In this document: positions 1-8,558 of the stretch, one piece after another
How positions within the stretch are numbered: the first letter of the stretch is position 1
Layout of the letters: each line of letters begins with the position of its first letter
Source of the DNA: Vibrio inusitatus
GTDB lineage: Bacteria > Pseudomonadota > Gammaproteobacteria > Enterobacterales > Vibrionaceae
Assembly (NCBI GenBank): GCA_024346935.1
Contig: AP024878.1
Location: 1,488,001-1,552,000 of the forward strand
Direction of reading: 5' to 3'
Length of the DNA: 64,000 nt
Notes under the pieces: model-generated
Told to the model about the DNA's origin: nothing
The model's input: only the letters and a program-made list of their open reading frames with translations
Databases searched by the model: none
Translations under genes and position numbers: made by a program

Positions 1-45
1 GAAGGTAGTACTTGGAAGCTTTATTGTAGCAACTTCCAAATATAA

Positions 46-612
46 TCACGCCTTCTCTGCTTGCGGTTCAACCTCAATATCACCATCGAGTGGTGGCCAT
101 GGACGGTGCTGCTCTGAATCTACCCACTCATTAACCCAAAGTGGCAATTCGCCAAACAAGTTGGATTCGCCCATCGCTTCTAGCACCTCGCTTGGACTCA
201 CAATACCCTGTTTAGATGTCACACCGGCTCGTATTAGTACCGAAGAGCAAGGCTGTCCTTTTACCCACATAGATTGTTCTACATAAAGCCACTTATCATC
301 AAAACCAACACATTGGGTATGCATAGTGATCTTGTTGAACATGTGGATTCGCTTTCTATAACGTACCGAACTGCCTGCTACGACCAATGCCCAGCGTTTA
401 TTTGCTAATACCTTCATCAGCCCACAACGAATACCCAGCGCAGTTCGCCCGAGATCGTAAAGGGTTAACACTCGGCCATTGTTTAGTTCGTTGAAAATAT
501 CAAGATCCCATGGACGACAAGAAAAATAAGTGGTGGTTTTATCACTTATTTTTAGTGACGATTGTTTTCGTGCTTGCCAATACACTTTGGCAAGGCGCAA
601 AAATGGGTACAT
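46..612 (-). CDS. Acyl-CoA thioesterase-like (hotdog fold) protein
   Basis: 188 residues, cytoplasmic. The pattern resembles the 4HBT/THEM-type thioesterases that hydrolyse acyl-CoA. Near residue 35 there is a DLDIFNELNNGRVL stretch, matching the 'D.D...H.NN..Y' motif that places the catalytic region of this family. It is followed by the long-helix segment and a basic 'SSVRYRKRI' strand. The substrate cannot be read from sequence. The start at 612 is preceded by an AAGGAGAACCAAGC ribosome site, which supports it. The gene stands alone, with about 150 bp before the next gene on the same strand. The family assignment is by motif recall only. Confidence 0.72.
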   Translation of the reverse strand: MYPFLRLAKVYWQARKQSSLKISDKTTTYFSCRPWDLDIFNELNNGRVLTLYDLGRTALGIRCGLMKVLANKRWALVVAGSSVRYRKRIHMFNKITMHTQCVGFDDKWLYVEQSMWVKGQPCSSVLIRAGVTSKQGIVSPSEVLEAMGESNLFGELPLWVNEWVDSEQHRPWPPLDGDIEVEPQAEKA

Positions 613-760
613 GCTTGGTTCTCCTTTAACTGTATAACCACGCTAAGAAACATATAGCAAGCTTCAAGGGTGGTCAGATGAGTTAGTTTAGTACAAGTTG
701 ATAGAGACAAGCACAATGAAGTTGTCTTAGTGAGATGTAGAAGTAAATAAATAAAACATA

Positions 761-1123
761 CTAGATGTCGATGCCTAGCTCAGCACGCTTACGTTTACTT
801 AGGCCAAGGGCAACCAAGCGATAAGATTCAGACAGATAATATCTGAGCTCCTCATCCAAATGGCCACTGGTATCCACCTGTTGAATCCACTTCATTCCGC
901 GACTGGCAAAGTACGGTGCAGGTATGTATCCTTCATGATCACTTAGAAACTGAAAATTCAGGTCGGAGGTTTTGAATGTGAACGCAGGTGTTTTGTCTTT
1001 ACTCCACCCACCAATAGCAAATACTTTGCCACCCACCTTCCAAACATCAGCATTACCCCATTGCACAACATGATCAGTTGCCTTAAATGAGCTACAAAAT
1101 TGATTGAAGTCTTGGTAATCCAT
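761..1123 (-). CDS. MmcQ/YjbR family protein
   Basis: About 120 residues, from MDYQDFNQFCSSF to KRAELGIDI. The layout is that of the MmcQ/YjbR (CyaY-like fold) family: a short N-terminal helix, a 'VWKVGGKVFAIGGW' hairpin, a 'FKTSDLNFQFL' strand, a 'PAPYFASRGMKWIQ' segment and a C-terminal 'YRLVALGLSKRKR' helix. Such proteins are small, cytoplasmic and of uncertain role (some were proposed to bind DNA). The frame stays open upstream to 1291, but that extension overlaps the small membrane protein gene and has no family resemblance, so I place the start at 1123. A GGGGTG element precedes it. Confidence 0.8.
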   Translation of the reverse strand: MDYQDFNQFCSSFKATDHVVQWGNADVWKVGGKVFAIGGWSKDKTPAFTFKTSDLNFQFLSDHEGYIPAPYFASRGMKWIQQVDTSGHLDEELRYYLSESYRLVALGLSKRKRAELGIDI

Positions 1124-1146
1124 ACACACCCCACGCCACTTACATT

Positions 1147-1341
1147 TTACCCAAAGATCAAGATTAGCAATAATATCAATAGCCCTTTGGCGAGCAGTAC
1201 ACCTAGCATAGCACCTGCTGTAATAACCATGGTAGGGATAGCCACCATGATAATTGGAATGCAAATAACGGCCAGTAATGCCAACTCCCAATAGCTAAGC
1301 AGAGCCAATACAACCGCTATACCCATACCCCACTTAACCAT
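1147..1341 (-). CDS. Small two-segment membrane protein
   Basis: 64 residues, almost wholly hydrophobic apart from the first few. Two probable membrane segments (roughly residues 7-25 and 28-62) are separated by a short polar turn. The ATG at 1341 has an AAGG ribosome site seven bases upstream; the frame extends two GTG codons further. It ends 24 bases before the YjbR-like gene and is probably co-transcribed with it. I do not recognise a family. Confidence 0.5.
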   Translation of the reverse strand: MVKWGMGIAVVLALLSYWELALLAVICIPIIMVAIPTMVITAGAMLGVLLAKGLLILLLILIFG

Positions 1342-1395
1342 CACCACACCTTAAACAATCAACTAAAAATCTGGTTCTATAATAGCGACATTCAA

Positions 1396-1426
1396 GACAA
1401 AAACAGTCGCTATGAAAGCGACTGTT
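1396..1426 (-). terminator. Rho-independent terminator of sbcC
   Basis: Stem AACAGTCGCT (1402-1411 and its complement 1417-1426) with a five-base loop. Read on the minus strand it is followed by TTTTTGTC. It lies 18 bases beyond the sbcC stop codon. Confidence 0.85.
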
Positions 1427-1443
1427 CGGTTACCTGTTTGCAA

Positions 1444-4400
1444 TTACACTGCGTATTCCCGGCTCAATTCACTCACACCAAGGCCGCTTCGTTTCGAGAC
1501 CTTGATTTGCAATGGTATTCTCTCTTTCATCGCCTCTACATGGCTAATAACACCGATCATCTTGCCCGACGAATTCAAGTTATCAAGTGCGTCGAGCGCC
1601 ATATCAAGAGTCTCGGCATCTAGAGTACCAAAGCCTTCATCAAGAAAGAGAGAATCGATACTGGTTTTATGGCTCACCAAATCAGAAAGGGATAAGGCTA
1701 ATGCGAGGCTAACCAAGAAACTCTCTCCGCCTGATAAGGTTTTGGTGTCACGCACCGCATCCCCTTGCCAGGTATCTAATACCTGAAGAGCAAGTCCATC
1801 ATCCAACTTACGTTGCAGTTCATATCGACCATGGAAACGCGCCAAGTGCTTGTTCGCTAAGTACACTAAATTCTCTAATGTCAGGCCTTGAGCGAACTTT
1901 CTAAACTTGTCTCCTTTCGCCGAACCCACCAGCGAGTTCAAGTGTGAGATATCATTGTATTCTTGCTCAAACTTCTCTATTTCATCCAGCAATCCGCTTA
2001 GACGCTGGCGATTAACCTCATCAGAGGCGATTTGCTGAGTAATCTCCCCCTGTTGTTTTAGCGTTTGGTCGGACTGCTGTTTTACTAAGAAAAATTCGTG
2101 TTCGAGTGCAGCTTGAGGCTGTAACTCCCAGCCTTTGTCTTCGATCTCTTGTCTATGTGCAACTAAAGCTAAGTTTGCGCTGCTCAGCGTTGCTTTTGCA
2201 TACTCTAGACGTTGTTTACTGTCCTCAATTTTGGCAGTGAGCACATCCCTTTCTTCCTTGGAGAGTAAAGCCATTTGAAATTCATTAATCGTAGAGAAAG
2301 GACTCGACTGCAATTCCCGCTCCCAAGTCTGAGTGCGCAGCTTAAGATTATCGCCAATAAGTTGCTTCTGCTTGTGCATTGACGTTAACTCGCCTGTTAG
2401 CGTGGTAATTTTGCTCTTACACGCGTCTCTATTATCCATAGCGATTTTGTAGCGTTTCTCAGCTTGTTCCACCTCTACACGCATTTTTTCAGACTCACGT
2501 GTTACCGATTTATCAGCAAATAGCTCTCTGCGTTGGCTCTCATTGTTTAACAGAGCTGACTCCATTTCTTGTAGGCGAGCCTGCTCTTGTACTAATCTTG
2601 TGTTTGCTGATACCAGTGACTCATCTATAGCGTTCAGTTGAGTGCACAATCTATCTAATTGCTGCTCTGTTTGCTGTATTTCAGAGGTCAATTTCAGCCA
2701 ACAAGAAAGGTCTTGTTGCTTTTGTTTAAACCACTGCTCGGTATCTGCCAGCGGTAAATTAAATCCTGATTCCTTAACCTGTGCCGCCAATTCACTCCAA
2801 ACCGTGTTTGCAGCATCACTCCATTGTTTTGCTTCATTTTGCGCTGACTCCAGTTTGCTGTTAATCAGTGCAAGTGCATTGAATTGAGTATTTAGATTGT
2901 CAGTCATAGAAGTAACCGAGGCTTGGCATTCTTGCTCCGCCTTATTCGCTTCATCTCGGCTTGTTTGCAGATGTACCAAGCGCTTAAGTTGCGTATTGAT
3001 TACCTGTTGCTGCTCTTTATTTTCGTCAAGCAAGAGCTCAACAGTTTGGCTGTCACCTAATTCTAAAACCAAGTCCAGTGACGCTGTAAAAGTGCGCCAC
3101 CCTTCTTGTATCTTCTCTCTTTCTTGTAAAAGAGCGGGGTGTCTACTCTGAGCATGCTGCAAGTGGCTAAGCTGGGTATTTAAGTGTGCTTCTTGCTGCT
3201 TTAACTCTGTGTTTGTGTGAGCGAGCTGATTCTTTGTCTCTGTTAGTCGCGTCAGCAAGTTATTAACATCAAGATTGCTACTCGTCTGCAACACAGGATG
3301 TTCTGCAGATCCGCACAACGGACATGGAGAGTGGTTATCTAATTGCGCTCTGTACTTGGCCAGTTCACTTTCCTGATCAAGAAGCTGACTAATGTCCGAT
3401 ACACTTTGCTCACGTTGTATTTGCTTGTTGCGAAGTTCAGTCACCTGTTGCTGCTTCTGTGCCGTCAGGATTGTTTGTTGATCTATTAGCTGTGTAAGCT
3501 CATGTATTGCATTACCATTCTCCGCATACTTTGCATTGCCATTCTCAAGTCTTATATAGCTCGGTTGACTGCTTTGTAAAGCTTGTAGCTGTTCATGCAG
3601 AGTTGCTGCGTCACCTTCTTTAACAGCCGATTCTAATTGTTGTTGTGTATTAGAATGATGTTTAGATTTTTCTAGTAAAACGCGCTTTAGTTCTTCTACT
3701 TTTTGCTGTGTTAAATCTAAAGATTGCTTACCCTTGTTGTACTCGCCATCCAGAGAAGTTACCGACTCTGTTGTCAGTTTAAAGTTTGTCTTCGCTTGCG
3801 AATATTGCTTGTAGCTCTGCAACCACAAAGGTAAAGCGACTTGTAGGCATTCATCCTTAGCATGCGCATCTAGGTATATTTTCCCTTCAGTCACCGCTTT
3901 AGATGCAGACTCAATCTCGGCAGACACTTCAAGCTTCTTTTTATTTTGGTCTTGTAACGTTTGAACAGACTCCGATGTCGCAGCGCTTTGTTGTGTCACG
4001 GATTTTTTCTGCTCTGCAATACGAGTATCTAAGGGGACAATTTTCTGTTGCACTAACTCTCGCAATTGAGTTTGTTGCTCAACGGCTTGATTAAAGCTCT
4101 GCAGCGTTTGATGTACGCTATCTTGAAGCGGCTCAATAGCTTTATTTTGTTCATCAATGGATTGCTGTTTAACAACAATCTGCGACTCTAGTCGTTCACT
4201 TTCAGTCTTAGTACTGGTCCAAAGCTCGAAACTGGTACGCAGACTTTCAGCAGGAGTACTGCGTTGCAGTTTTTCAATATCTGGCTGTAATGCTTGGTGT
4301 TCTGTCTGTACCAAAGTGAGTGTGTTTTGTTGCACTGTCACTTTATGTTCTAGAGTGTGTTGCTGTCCCCACCAATTCAACTGCATTTGATATAAAGCTA

Positions 4401-5115
4401 GCTTCGACTGCTGACTAGAGCTCAAAGAAGTCAGTGTTTGTTGTTGTTCATGCAGTTCTTTAAGCTGTTCTTGCGACAGCAGTGCAACTCCTTCAGCGCG
4501 TGCATTCAGCTGACCTAAGGCGATTTTCGCATCACTGTAATGTTGATGAACACGTTCAGAGATTAAACCGTAGATCTCTGTGCCAGTAAGCTCTTCTAAT
4601 AACTCAGCCCTATCGTTGGCATTGGCATTGAGAAATGCAGCAAATTGCCCTTGCGAAAGCATCATAGATTTCGTGAAACGAGAAAAATCTAGCCCAGTTA
4701 TGTCATTAACCTGCTCGTTCTTCGTTTTTACCTTGTCGGCAATAATAGTGCCTGAGTCGACTTCGGCTAGTTCAACCGTGGCAGGTTGCAAATTACCATC
4801 AGCCTTGCTGCGAGAGCGACGCATGCTCCAGTGTGCTCGATAGGCTTTACCCTTCACTTCAAATTCAACTTCCGCACTGCAACTCGCTGTGCCACGAGTC
4901 ATGATCTCATTGTTTGAGGTTGAGATGCCCCCAAGCCTTGGTGTTTCATGGTAGATGGCTAAGCAAATGGCATCGAGAATGGTTGTCTTTCCCGCACCAG
5001 TAGGACCGGTAATTGCAAACAAACCACTTTCAATAAAAGAAGGCGCTGAGAAATCAATATGCCATTTACCCTTGAGTGAGTTTAGGTTTTCGAAGGTTAG
5101 GTTGAGGATCTTCAT
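1444..5115 (-). CDS. sbcC: Exonuclease SbcC, ATPase subunit of SbcCD
   Basis: 1223 residues. This is the Rad50-like SMC ATPase that partners SbcD to open hairpins and protein-blocked DNA ends. Walker A (GPTGAGKTT) is at residues 37-45. Long coiled coils flank a zinc-hook CPLC (cysteines 598 and 601). Near the C-terminus are the signature LSGGES (about residue 1126) and Walker B 'LFLDEGFGTLD'. Length and order fit E. coli SbcC (somewhat over 1000 residues) with longer coils. Its ATG shares one base with the sbcD stop (TAATG), indicating translational coupling. A strong terminator follows. Nothing looks damaged. Confidence 0.97.
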   Translation of the reverse strand: MKILNLTFENLNSLKGKWHIDFSAPSFIESGLFAITGPTGAGKTTILDAICLAIYHETPRLGGISTSNNEIMTRGTASCSAEVEFEVKGKAYRAHWSMRRSRSKADGNLQPATVELAEVDSGTIIADKVKTKNEQVNDITGLDFSRFTKSMMLSQGQFAAFLNANANDRAELLEELTGTEIYGLISERVHQHYSDAKIALGQLNARAEGVALLSQEQLKELHEQQQTLTSLSSSQQSKLALYQMQLNWWGQQHTLEHKVTVQQNTLTLVQTEHQALQPDIEKLQRSTPAESLRTSFELWTSTKTESERLESQIVVKQQSIDEQNKAIEPLQDSVHQTLQSFNQAVEQQTQLRELVQQKIVPLDTRIAEQKKSVTQQSAATSESVQTLQDQNKKKLEVSAEIESASKAVTEGKIYLDAHAKDECLQVALPLWLQSYKQYSQAKTNFKLTTESVTSLDGEYNKGKQSLDLTQQKVEELKRVLLEKSKHHSNTQQQLESAVKEGDAATLHEQLQALQSSQPSYIRLENGNAKYAENGNAIHELTQLIDQQTILTAQKQQQVTELRNKQIQREQSVSDISQLLDQESELAKYRAQLDNHSPCPLCGSAEHPVLQTSSNLDVNNLLTRLTETKNQLAHTNTELKQQEAHLNTQLSHLQHAQSRHPALLQEREKIQEGWRTFTASLDLVLELGDSQTVELLLDENKEQQQVINTQLKRLVHLQTSRDEANKAEQECQASVTSMTDNLNTQFNALALINSKLESAQNEAKQWSDAANTVWSELAAQVKESGFNLPLADTEQWFKQKQQDLSCWLKLTSEIQQTEQQLDRLCTQLNAIDESLVSANTRLVQEQARLQEMESALLNNESQRRELFADKSVTRESEKMRVEVEQAEKRYKIAMDNRDACKSKITTLTGELTSMHKQKQLIGDNLKLRTQTWERELQSSPFSTINEFQMALLSKEERDVLTAKIEDSKQRLEYAKATLSSANLALVAHRQEIEDKGWELQPQAALEHEFFLVKQQSDQTLKQQGEITQQIASDEVNRQRLSGLLDEIEKFEQEYNDISHLNSLVGSAKGDKFRKFAQGLTLENLVYLANKHLARFHGRYELQRKLDDGLALQVLDTWQGDAVRDTKTLSGGESFLVSLALALSLSDLVSHKTSIDSLFLDEGFGTLDAETLDMALDALDNLNSSGKMIGVISHVEAMKERIPLQIKVSKRSGLGVSELSREYAV

Positions 5116-6341
5116 TATGATTTCCCCCCTTCGACATCTTCAACAATCTGTTTAAAGCGTGTGGTTATTCTGTGCTCTCGCGCTTTGTCTTCTTCGGTGT
5201 CAAAGGCCTCAATGGCTAATCTCTTGCTAAACACCTCTATTGGGCTCAGTTCAGACAAGGTTTCGGTTTGTTCTTGATTCAAAGTACGCTCTCTATGCGC
5301 CCTCGAACGGCGAAGTTGCAATACTTCAATCTCCCTATCACCAATCATTTTCTGTACGGCTTGCTGCAGATCCGTTAAGTAGTCCTGTACCTCAACCTCT
5401 ATAGACACCCAAACTGATGTGCCTTCATCTACCTCGATACTATCCAGTTGCTGCTGCAAACTTGCTAAGTCACCCTTCAAGGAAAACATGGGCTGAAATG
5501 AAGGCACAGCAACGGGATCGATGCCTACAACTTCACTTGAAGAAAATTCGACTAGTACCACTTGCTTCTGAGATTTTAATTCATCAAAACTCAAATAGAT
5601 GGGCGAACCGCTATAACGAATATGCTCACTTTTAGCGACCTTTTGCGGTCGATGTATATGTCCTAGAGCTATGTAATCCGCTGGTGGAAACCCATCGGCG
5701 GAAAAACCATCTAGGGTGCCAATGTATATGTCTCTCACCGACTCGGAGGTGGTTACTCCCAGTGCGGTTAAATGCCCTGTCGCGATGATCGGTACATCTA
5801 ACCCTTGCTGTGAACGCAACTCCACAGCTTGCTGATAAAGAACGGAATAATGAGCCTTGATTGCCTCACCAAGGGCTTTTTGTTTCTCACTACCCGATTC
5901 ACCAGAGATGCTTTTAATTACATCTCGTGGCCTGATGAAAGGCACTGCACACACGATAGCCCCCACTTCCCCTTTGCTATTTTTTATCTCTAGTAGTTGC
6001 TCCGAGGTATCAATACCAACACTGGCTATCACTTGAGTATGAAGCTGCTTTAGAAGCTGTTTTGATTCATTAAGCATGGCGACCGAATCGTGATTACCTC
6101 CAAGCACAATCAATTGGCACCCTATGCTATGCATGTCCACAACAAAGCGATTATAGAGCTCTCTTGCATAACTTGGCGGTGTACCGGTATCAAACACGTC
6201 TCCTGCAATGAACACGCAATCAACCCGCTCAGATTCAACTGTTTTCAATAGCCATTGGATGAATTTCTCGTGTTCTGGCAAGCGACTTTTGGTAAAAAAA
6301 TTCTGGCCTAAATGCCAATCGGAGGTGTGCAATATTTTCAT
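5115..6341 (-). CDS. sbcD: Exonuclease SbcD, Mre11-like nuclease subunit
   Basis: 408 residues from MKILHTSDWHLGQ. The metallophosphoesterase motifs appear in order: SDWHLG (residues 7-12), GDVFDTG, GGNHDS, GHLTA and GHIHRPQ. They coordinate the two metal ions of the nuclease. The C-terminal part ('RITTRFKQIVEDV') is the capping and SbcC-binding region. The frame allows an ATG three codons upstream (6350), but family members begin at MKILHTSDWH. The gene is first in the sbcDC operon and overlaps sbcC by one base. Confidence 0.96.
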   Translation of the reverse strand: MKILHTSDWHLGQNFFTKSRLPEHEKFIQWLLKTVESERVDCVFIAGDVFDTGTPPSYARELYNRFVVDMHSIGCQLIVLGGNHDSVAMLNESKQLLKQLHTQVIASVGIDTSEQLLEIKNSKGEVGAIVCAVPFIRPRDVIKSISGESGSEKQKALGEAIKAHYSVLYQQAVELRSQQGLDVPIIATGHLTALGVTTSESVRDIYIGTLDGFSADGFPPADYIALGHIHRPQKVAKSEHIRYSGSPIYLSFDELKSQKQVVLVEFSSSEVVGIDPVAVPSFQPMFSLKGDLASLQQQLDSIEVDEGTSVWVSIEVEVQDYLTDLQQAVQKMIGDREIEVLQLRRSRAHRERTLNQEQTETLSELSPIEVFSKRLAIEAFDTEEDKAREHRITTRFKQIVEDVEGGKS

Positions 6342-6445
6342 CAAAACCAACGTAAGAAAGTAGTTTTATAATTCAATGTTAAAATCTTTTTGATAGCTAA
6401 CTCTATGAGAAAGAAGACTAGTCGAACCAAGAGTGGCGCTTTTAG

Positions 6446-6562
6446 CTATTCATCATCGTCTTCATTAATAGTTTTACCACAACACAGACAGACTGGCTCT
6501 AAATCTGTTGGCATCATGATAAGAATACCGCAATGGGGGCATAAATCGCTTTGTGTATACAT
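6446..6562 (-). CDS. 38-residue zinc-ribbon microprotein
   Basis: A very short frame, MYTQSDLCPHCG...VCLCCGKTINEDDDE, with two cysteine knuckles (C8-x2-C11 and C25/C27-C28) typical of a zinc ribbon and a strongly acidic tail. No strong ribosome site is visible, which lowers confidence. The paired knuckles and the clean acidic end before the stop make chance unlikely. It lies upstream of sbcD on the same strand, about 100 bases away. Function unknown. Confidence 0.6.
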   Translation of the reverse strand: MYTQSDLCPHCGILIMMPTDLEPVCLCCGKTINEDDDE

Positions 6563-6663
6563 AACGCTGTACTTTGTTGGTTAAGTTGTGCTCATCATAC
6601 TGGTTATTAGCGACATTTATCGTCCCTAATTACTATTAAGGTACTTAGTACGATTATGTATCA

Positions 6664-6691
6664 CAAAAAACCCACTTTTTTATTAGTGGGT
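6664..6691 (-). terminator. Terminator of the small outer-membrane protein gene
   Basis: Stem ACCCACT/AGTGGGT (6670-6676 and 6685-6691), followed on the minus strand by six T. It lies about 12 bases past the stop of the beta-barrel gene. Confidence 0.85.
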
Positions 6692-6702
6692 CTTAGAAAG
6701 GG

Positions 6703-7254
6703 CTATTTAAATTTGTAACCTACATCTAGCATAAACTGATTCGCGTCTAAGTCCCCAGAGAACTGCTCTGAATACCCAAGATTCGTTACAACGTGGTCGC
6801 CAAACTGAGTTTCTACACCGACGGCTGCTAAGAACCCATTATCATGCTCTTTGAATTTCCCTGCTTCCAATTTGTCCCAAGACCAACCTGAAGTCAGATA
6901 GGGTTTTATTGTGATGCTTTCAGAAGCATGGTAGGGGTAATCAACACCTATACTTGCCTGATAACGCTCAAGATCTGCATCATAATGACCTACAGCATCA
7001 TCTTTTGATGTTGTACTAACGCGGAAGTCTGTAAACAAATACTCTTTCCAAGAGCGAACCAAATAACCTCTTGAAAATACGCTATAACCATTCAGGCTTT
7101 TGCCATCAACATTGTCTTGTGCGTAACCCGCTCCCAATGTGATGCCAGAGAAGAAACCTGTACCTTCATCAGAAGAAGCATTACCTGCTTCACTTGCGTT
7201 AGCTAAACCCGCAACTAACGCGACACTTAAGACTGCCCATTTAATGTGCTTCAT
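6703..7254 (-). CDS. Small outer-membrane beta-barrel protein
   Basis: 183 residues. The N-terminus (MKHIKWAVLSVALVAGLANASEA) is a clear Sec signal peptide, cut near 'ANA-SEA'. The rest alternates aromatic/hydrophobic and polar residues ('GITLGAGYAQD', 'SIGVDYPYHAS', 'TSGWSWDK', 'TNLGYSEQFSG', 'FMLDVGYKFK'), as in an eight-stranded barrel of OmpA-transmembrane/OmpW size. The start at 7254 has an AGGAGA site; an upstream in-frame start at 7374 would bury the signal peptide and run through a perfect hairpin. The gene is single, with its own terminator and a palindrome-rich leader. Function unknown. Confidence 0.8.
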   Translation of the reverse strand: MKHIKWAVLSVALVAGLANASEAGNASSDEGTGFFSGITLGAGYAQDNVDGKSLNGYSVFSRGYLVRSWKEYLFTDFRVSTTSKDDAVGHYDADLERYQASIGVDYPYHASESITIKPYLTSGWSWDKLEAGKFKEHDNGFLAAVGVETQFGDHVVTNLGYSEQFSGDLDANQFMLDVGYKFK

Positions 7255-7308
7255 TGTGATCTCTCCTGCAAAATAATTAGGAAAGATTCTACAATTGGAT
7301 ACATACTT

Positions 7309-7345
7309 AAAAGGTGAACAGTTATTGCACAACTGTTCACCTTTT
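7309..7345. promoter_or_regulatory. Perfect 15-bp inverted repeat in the barrel gene leader
   Basis: AAAAGGTGAACAGTT (7309-7323) and its exact complement (7331-7345) flank a seven-base loop. It lies 55-91 bases upstream of the barrel gene start. With T runs on both sides it could act as a terminator/attenuator in either direction, or as a mRNA leader hairpin. Confidence 0.6.
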
Positions 7346-7349
7346 TGTT

Positions 7350-7366
7350 TATTGCATAATGCAATA
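7350..7366. promoter_or_regulatory. Palindromic operator-like site
   Basis: TATTGCAT-A-ATGCAATA, two perfect eight-base half sites around one base. It lies just upstream of the 15-bp hairpin and about 24 bases before the small basic frame on the other strand. This is the shape of a dimeric repressor site; the cognate protein is unknown. Confidence 0.4.
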
Positions 7367-7389
7367 GACCACACATTTTGGTAAACCTA

Positions 7390-7509
7390 ATGAACCGCCT
7401 TAGCCGCACACGAAGAGCTCGTATTGGCCGACAATGTAAACATAAGCAGAGAATGCAGCAGAAACAGCACCGCAATGCATTTCACGCTTGGAGTCAGAAA
7501 AAAGACTAA
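7390..7509 (+). CDS. Possible 39-residue basic protein
   Basis: The frame MNRLSRTRRARIGRQCKHKQ... ends in WSQKKD. It is rich in Arg, Lys, His and Gln and would be strongly positively charged, like a nucleic-acid- or ribosome-binding peptide. The evidence is the composition, a GGTAA element before the ATG, and a clean intrinsic terminator about 50 bases downstream on the same strand (7557-7587), which implies a short transcript here. No homologue is recognised. It could be chance coding in an intergenic region. Confidence 0.42.
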   Translation: MNRLSRTRRARIGRQCKHKQRMQQKQHRNAFHAWSQKKD

Positions 7510-7556
7510 TTGCACTGTAATCCTTACCAGTTTAGTGAAGACTATATATCAAACCT

Positions 7557-7587
7557 AAATGTCGCCTGTTATGGCGACATTTCTTTG
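7557..7587 (+). terminator. Intrinsic terminator
   Basis: Stem AAATGTCGCC/GGCGACATTT (7557-7566, 7573-7582) with loop TGTTAT and tail CTTTG. The only plus-strand frame upstream is the 39-residue basic one. Confidence 0.7.
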
Positions 7588-7744
7588 TTCGCCGTTGTTT
7601 ATACTAGAACTAAAAACTTCGCTCGATAATAGATAAACTTTCATCTCTTCATATCCATAAAAGCAGAACAACTTAGAAACCTCTATTCCTCTTTATTCCT
7701 ATTAAGTTTTCATAGAATCCTTCCATCAATCAAACATTGCGTGG

Positions 7745-8440
7745 ATGATTATGAAAAAAATTACGTTAGCTCTACTTATTACTAGCAGTCTTTTTGGCTG
7801 CGCTTCTACTGCTATGATGGTTAAATCTGACGCTGTTGCTGCACAACCCGTTTTACCCATCACAGTGAATGGCAAATTTGGCGGCTTTGGAGATCAGGGT
7901 ACTTTCGCGGTTTCTGAGCTGTACACTGGCCGATTCTCCCGAGATGCTACAAAATCAAGTTGGTTTGGTGTTGTAGGTTCAAGTGATGGCAATATGGTTG
8001 CTACGATTGACAGCAAGAGCGGTTCTCACTGGAAAATACAATGCAATGGCGAGCAGTCCAGCTTTAATCTCGGTTCAATTGCCATGTCCGATAGCGACCC
8101 ATTCCAATGTGAGATTACTCAAGACGGCACCTCTGTAGGTCATTACCAAATCAAAACAGAGAAAAGCATGCTCGGGGCAAGTAAAGAGTTTGGCTTTATT
8201 ACTCTAAATGGAACCAGAGTAGAACTTGCAACAGTCAAACACGCTGAAGGCTCAGCATTTGAAGCAGGACAACCGCTTGGATACAGTTTTACGCTAGACG
8301 GAAAAGAAGTGGCGGCGACTCAAACCAATGGTTCTATGACTTTACAGATGCTGCCAAAGATTACCGAAAAACAGCAAGACGCCATCGTTGTGGGAAGTAT
8401 CGCAAGTGCGTTGAGTTGGAGACCCGATAGCGATTCGTAA
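7745..8440 (+). CDS. Lipoprotein of unknown function
   Basis: 231 residues. A type II signal peptide ends in the lipobox SLFGC, with C19 as the lipidated residue. The start may instead be the ATG at 7751 (MKKITLALL), which has GTGGA upstream. The mature part is rich in beta-strand patterns, Gly and Ser ('VNGKFGGFGDQGTFAVSEL', 'WFGVVGSSDGNMVATID'), with two further cysteines (about residues 99 and 119) that could form a disulfide. No family recognised. A hairpin follows the gene. Confidence 0.75.
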   Translation: MIMKKITLALLITSSLFGCASTAMMVKSDAVAAQPVLPITVNGKFGGFGDQGTFAVSELYTGRFSRDATKSSWFGVVGSSDGNMVATIDSKSGSHWKIQCNGEQSSFNLGSIAMSDSDPFQCEITQDGTSVGHYQIKTEKSMLGASKEFGFITLNGTRVELATVKHAEGSAFEAGQPLGYSFTLDGKEVAATQTNGSMTLQMLPKITEKQQDAIVVGSIASALSWRPDSDS

Positions 8441-8467
8441 GCCAATCAGCGATTACCGGTTTAATGC

Positions 8468-8496
8468 GGGTCAACCTCCCCCCTATAGGTTGACCC
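8468..8496 (+). terminator. Hairpin after the lipoprotein gene
   Basis: GGGTCAACCT/AGGTTGACCC (8468-8477, 8487-8496), a ten-base perfect stem with a C-rich loop. The T tail is weak (TCATT), so termination efficiency is uncertain. Confidence 0.6.
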
Positions 8497-8558
8497 TCAT
8501 TAAAGGTGAACTATATTCTCAGTATGATTATTTATTGTTCATCTTAATAGGCGCCACC

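Noticed and set aside
1124..1291. N-terminal extension of the YjbR-like protein
   Set aside because: The sequence is His/Tyr/Cys-rich, not family-like, and overlaps the small membrane protein gene.
4157..4390. Plus-strand frames opposite sbcC (several of 60-90 codons)
   Set aside because: They run antisense to a well-supported gene and show cysteine-rich, low-quality translation.
7255..7374. Upstream start for the small barrel protein
   Set aside because: It would place a hairpin inside coding sequence and hide a clear signal peptide.
8490..8558. TTG start giving SgrR-like protein 23 more residues
   Set aside because: It lies in the terminator hairpin of the previous gene; ATG at 8559 matches the winged-helix start.
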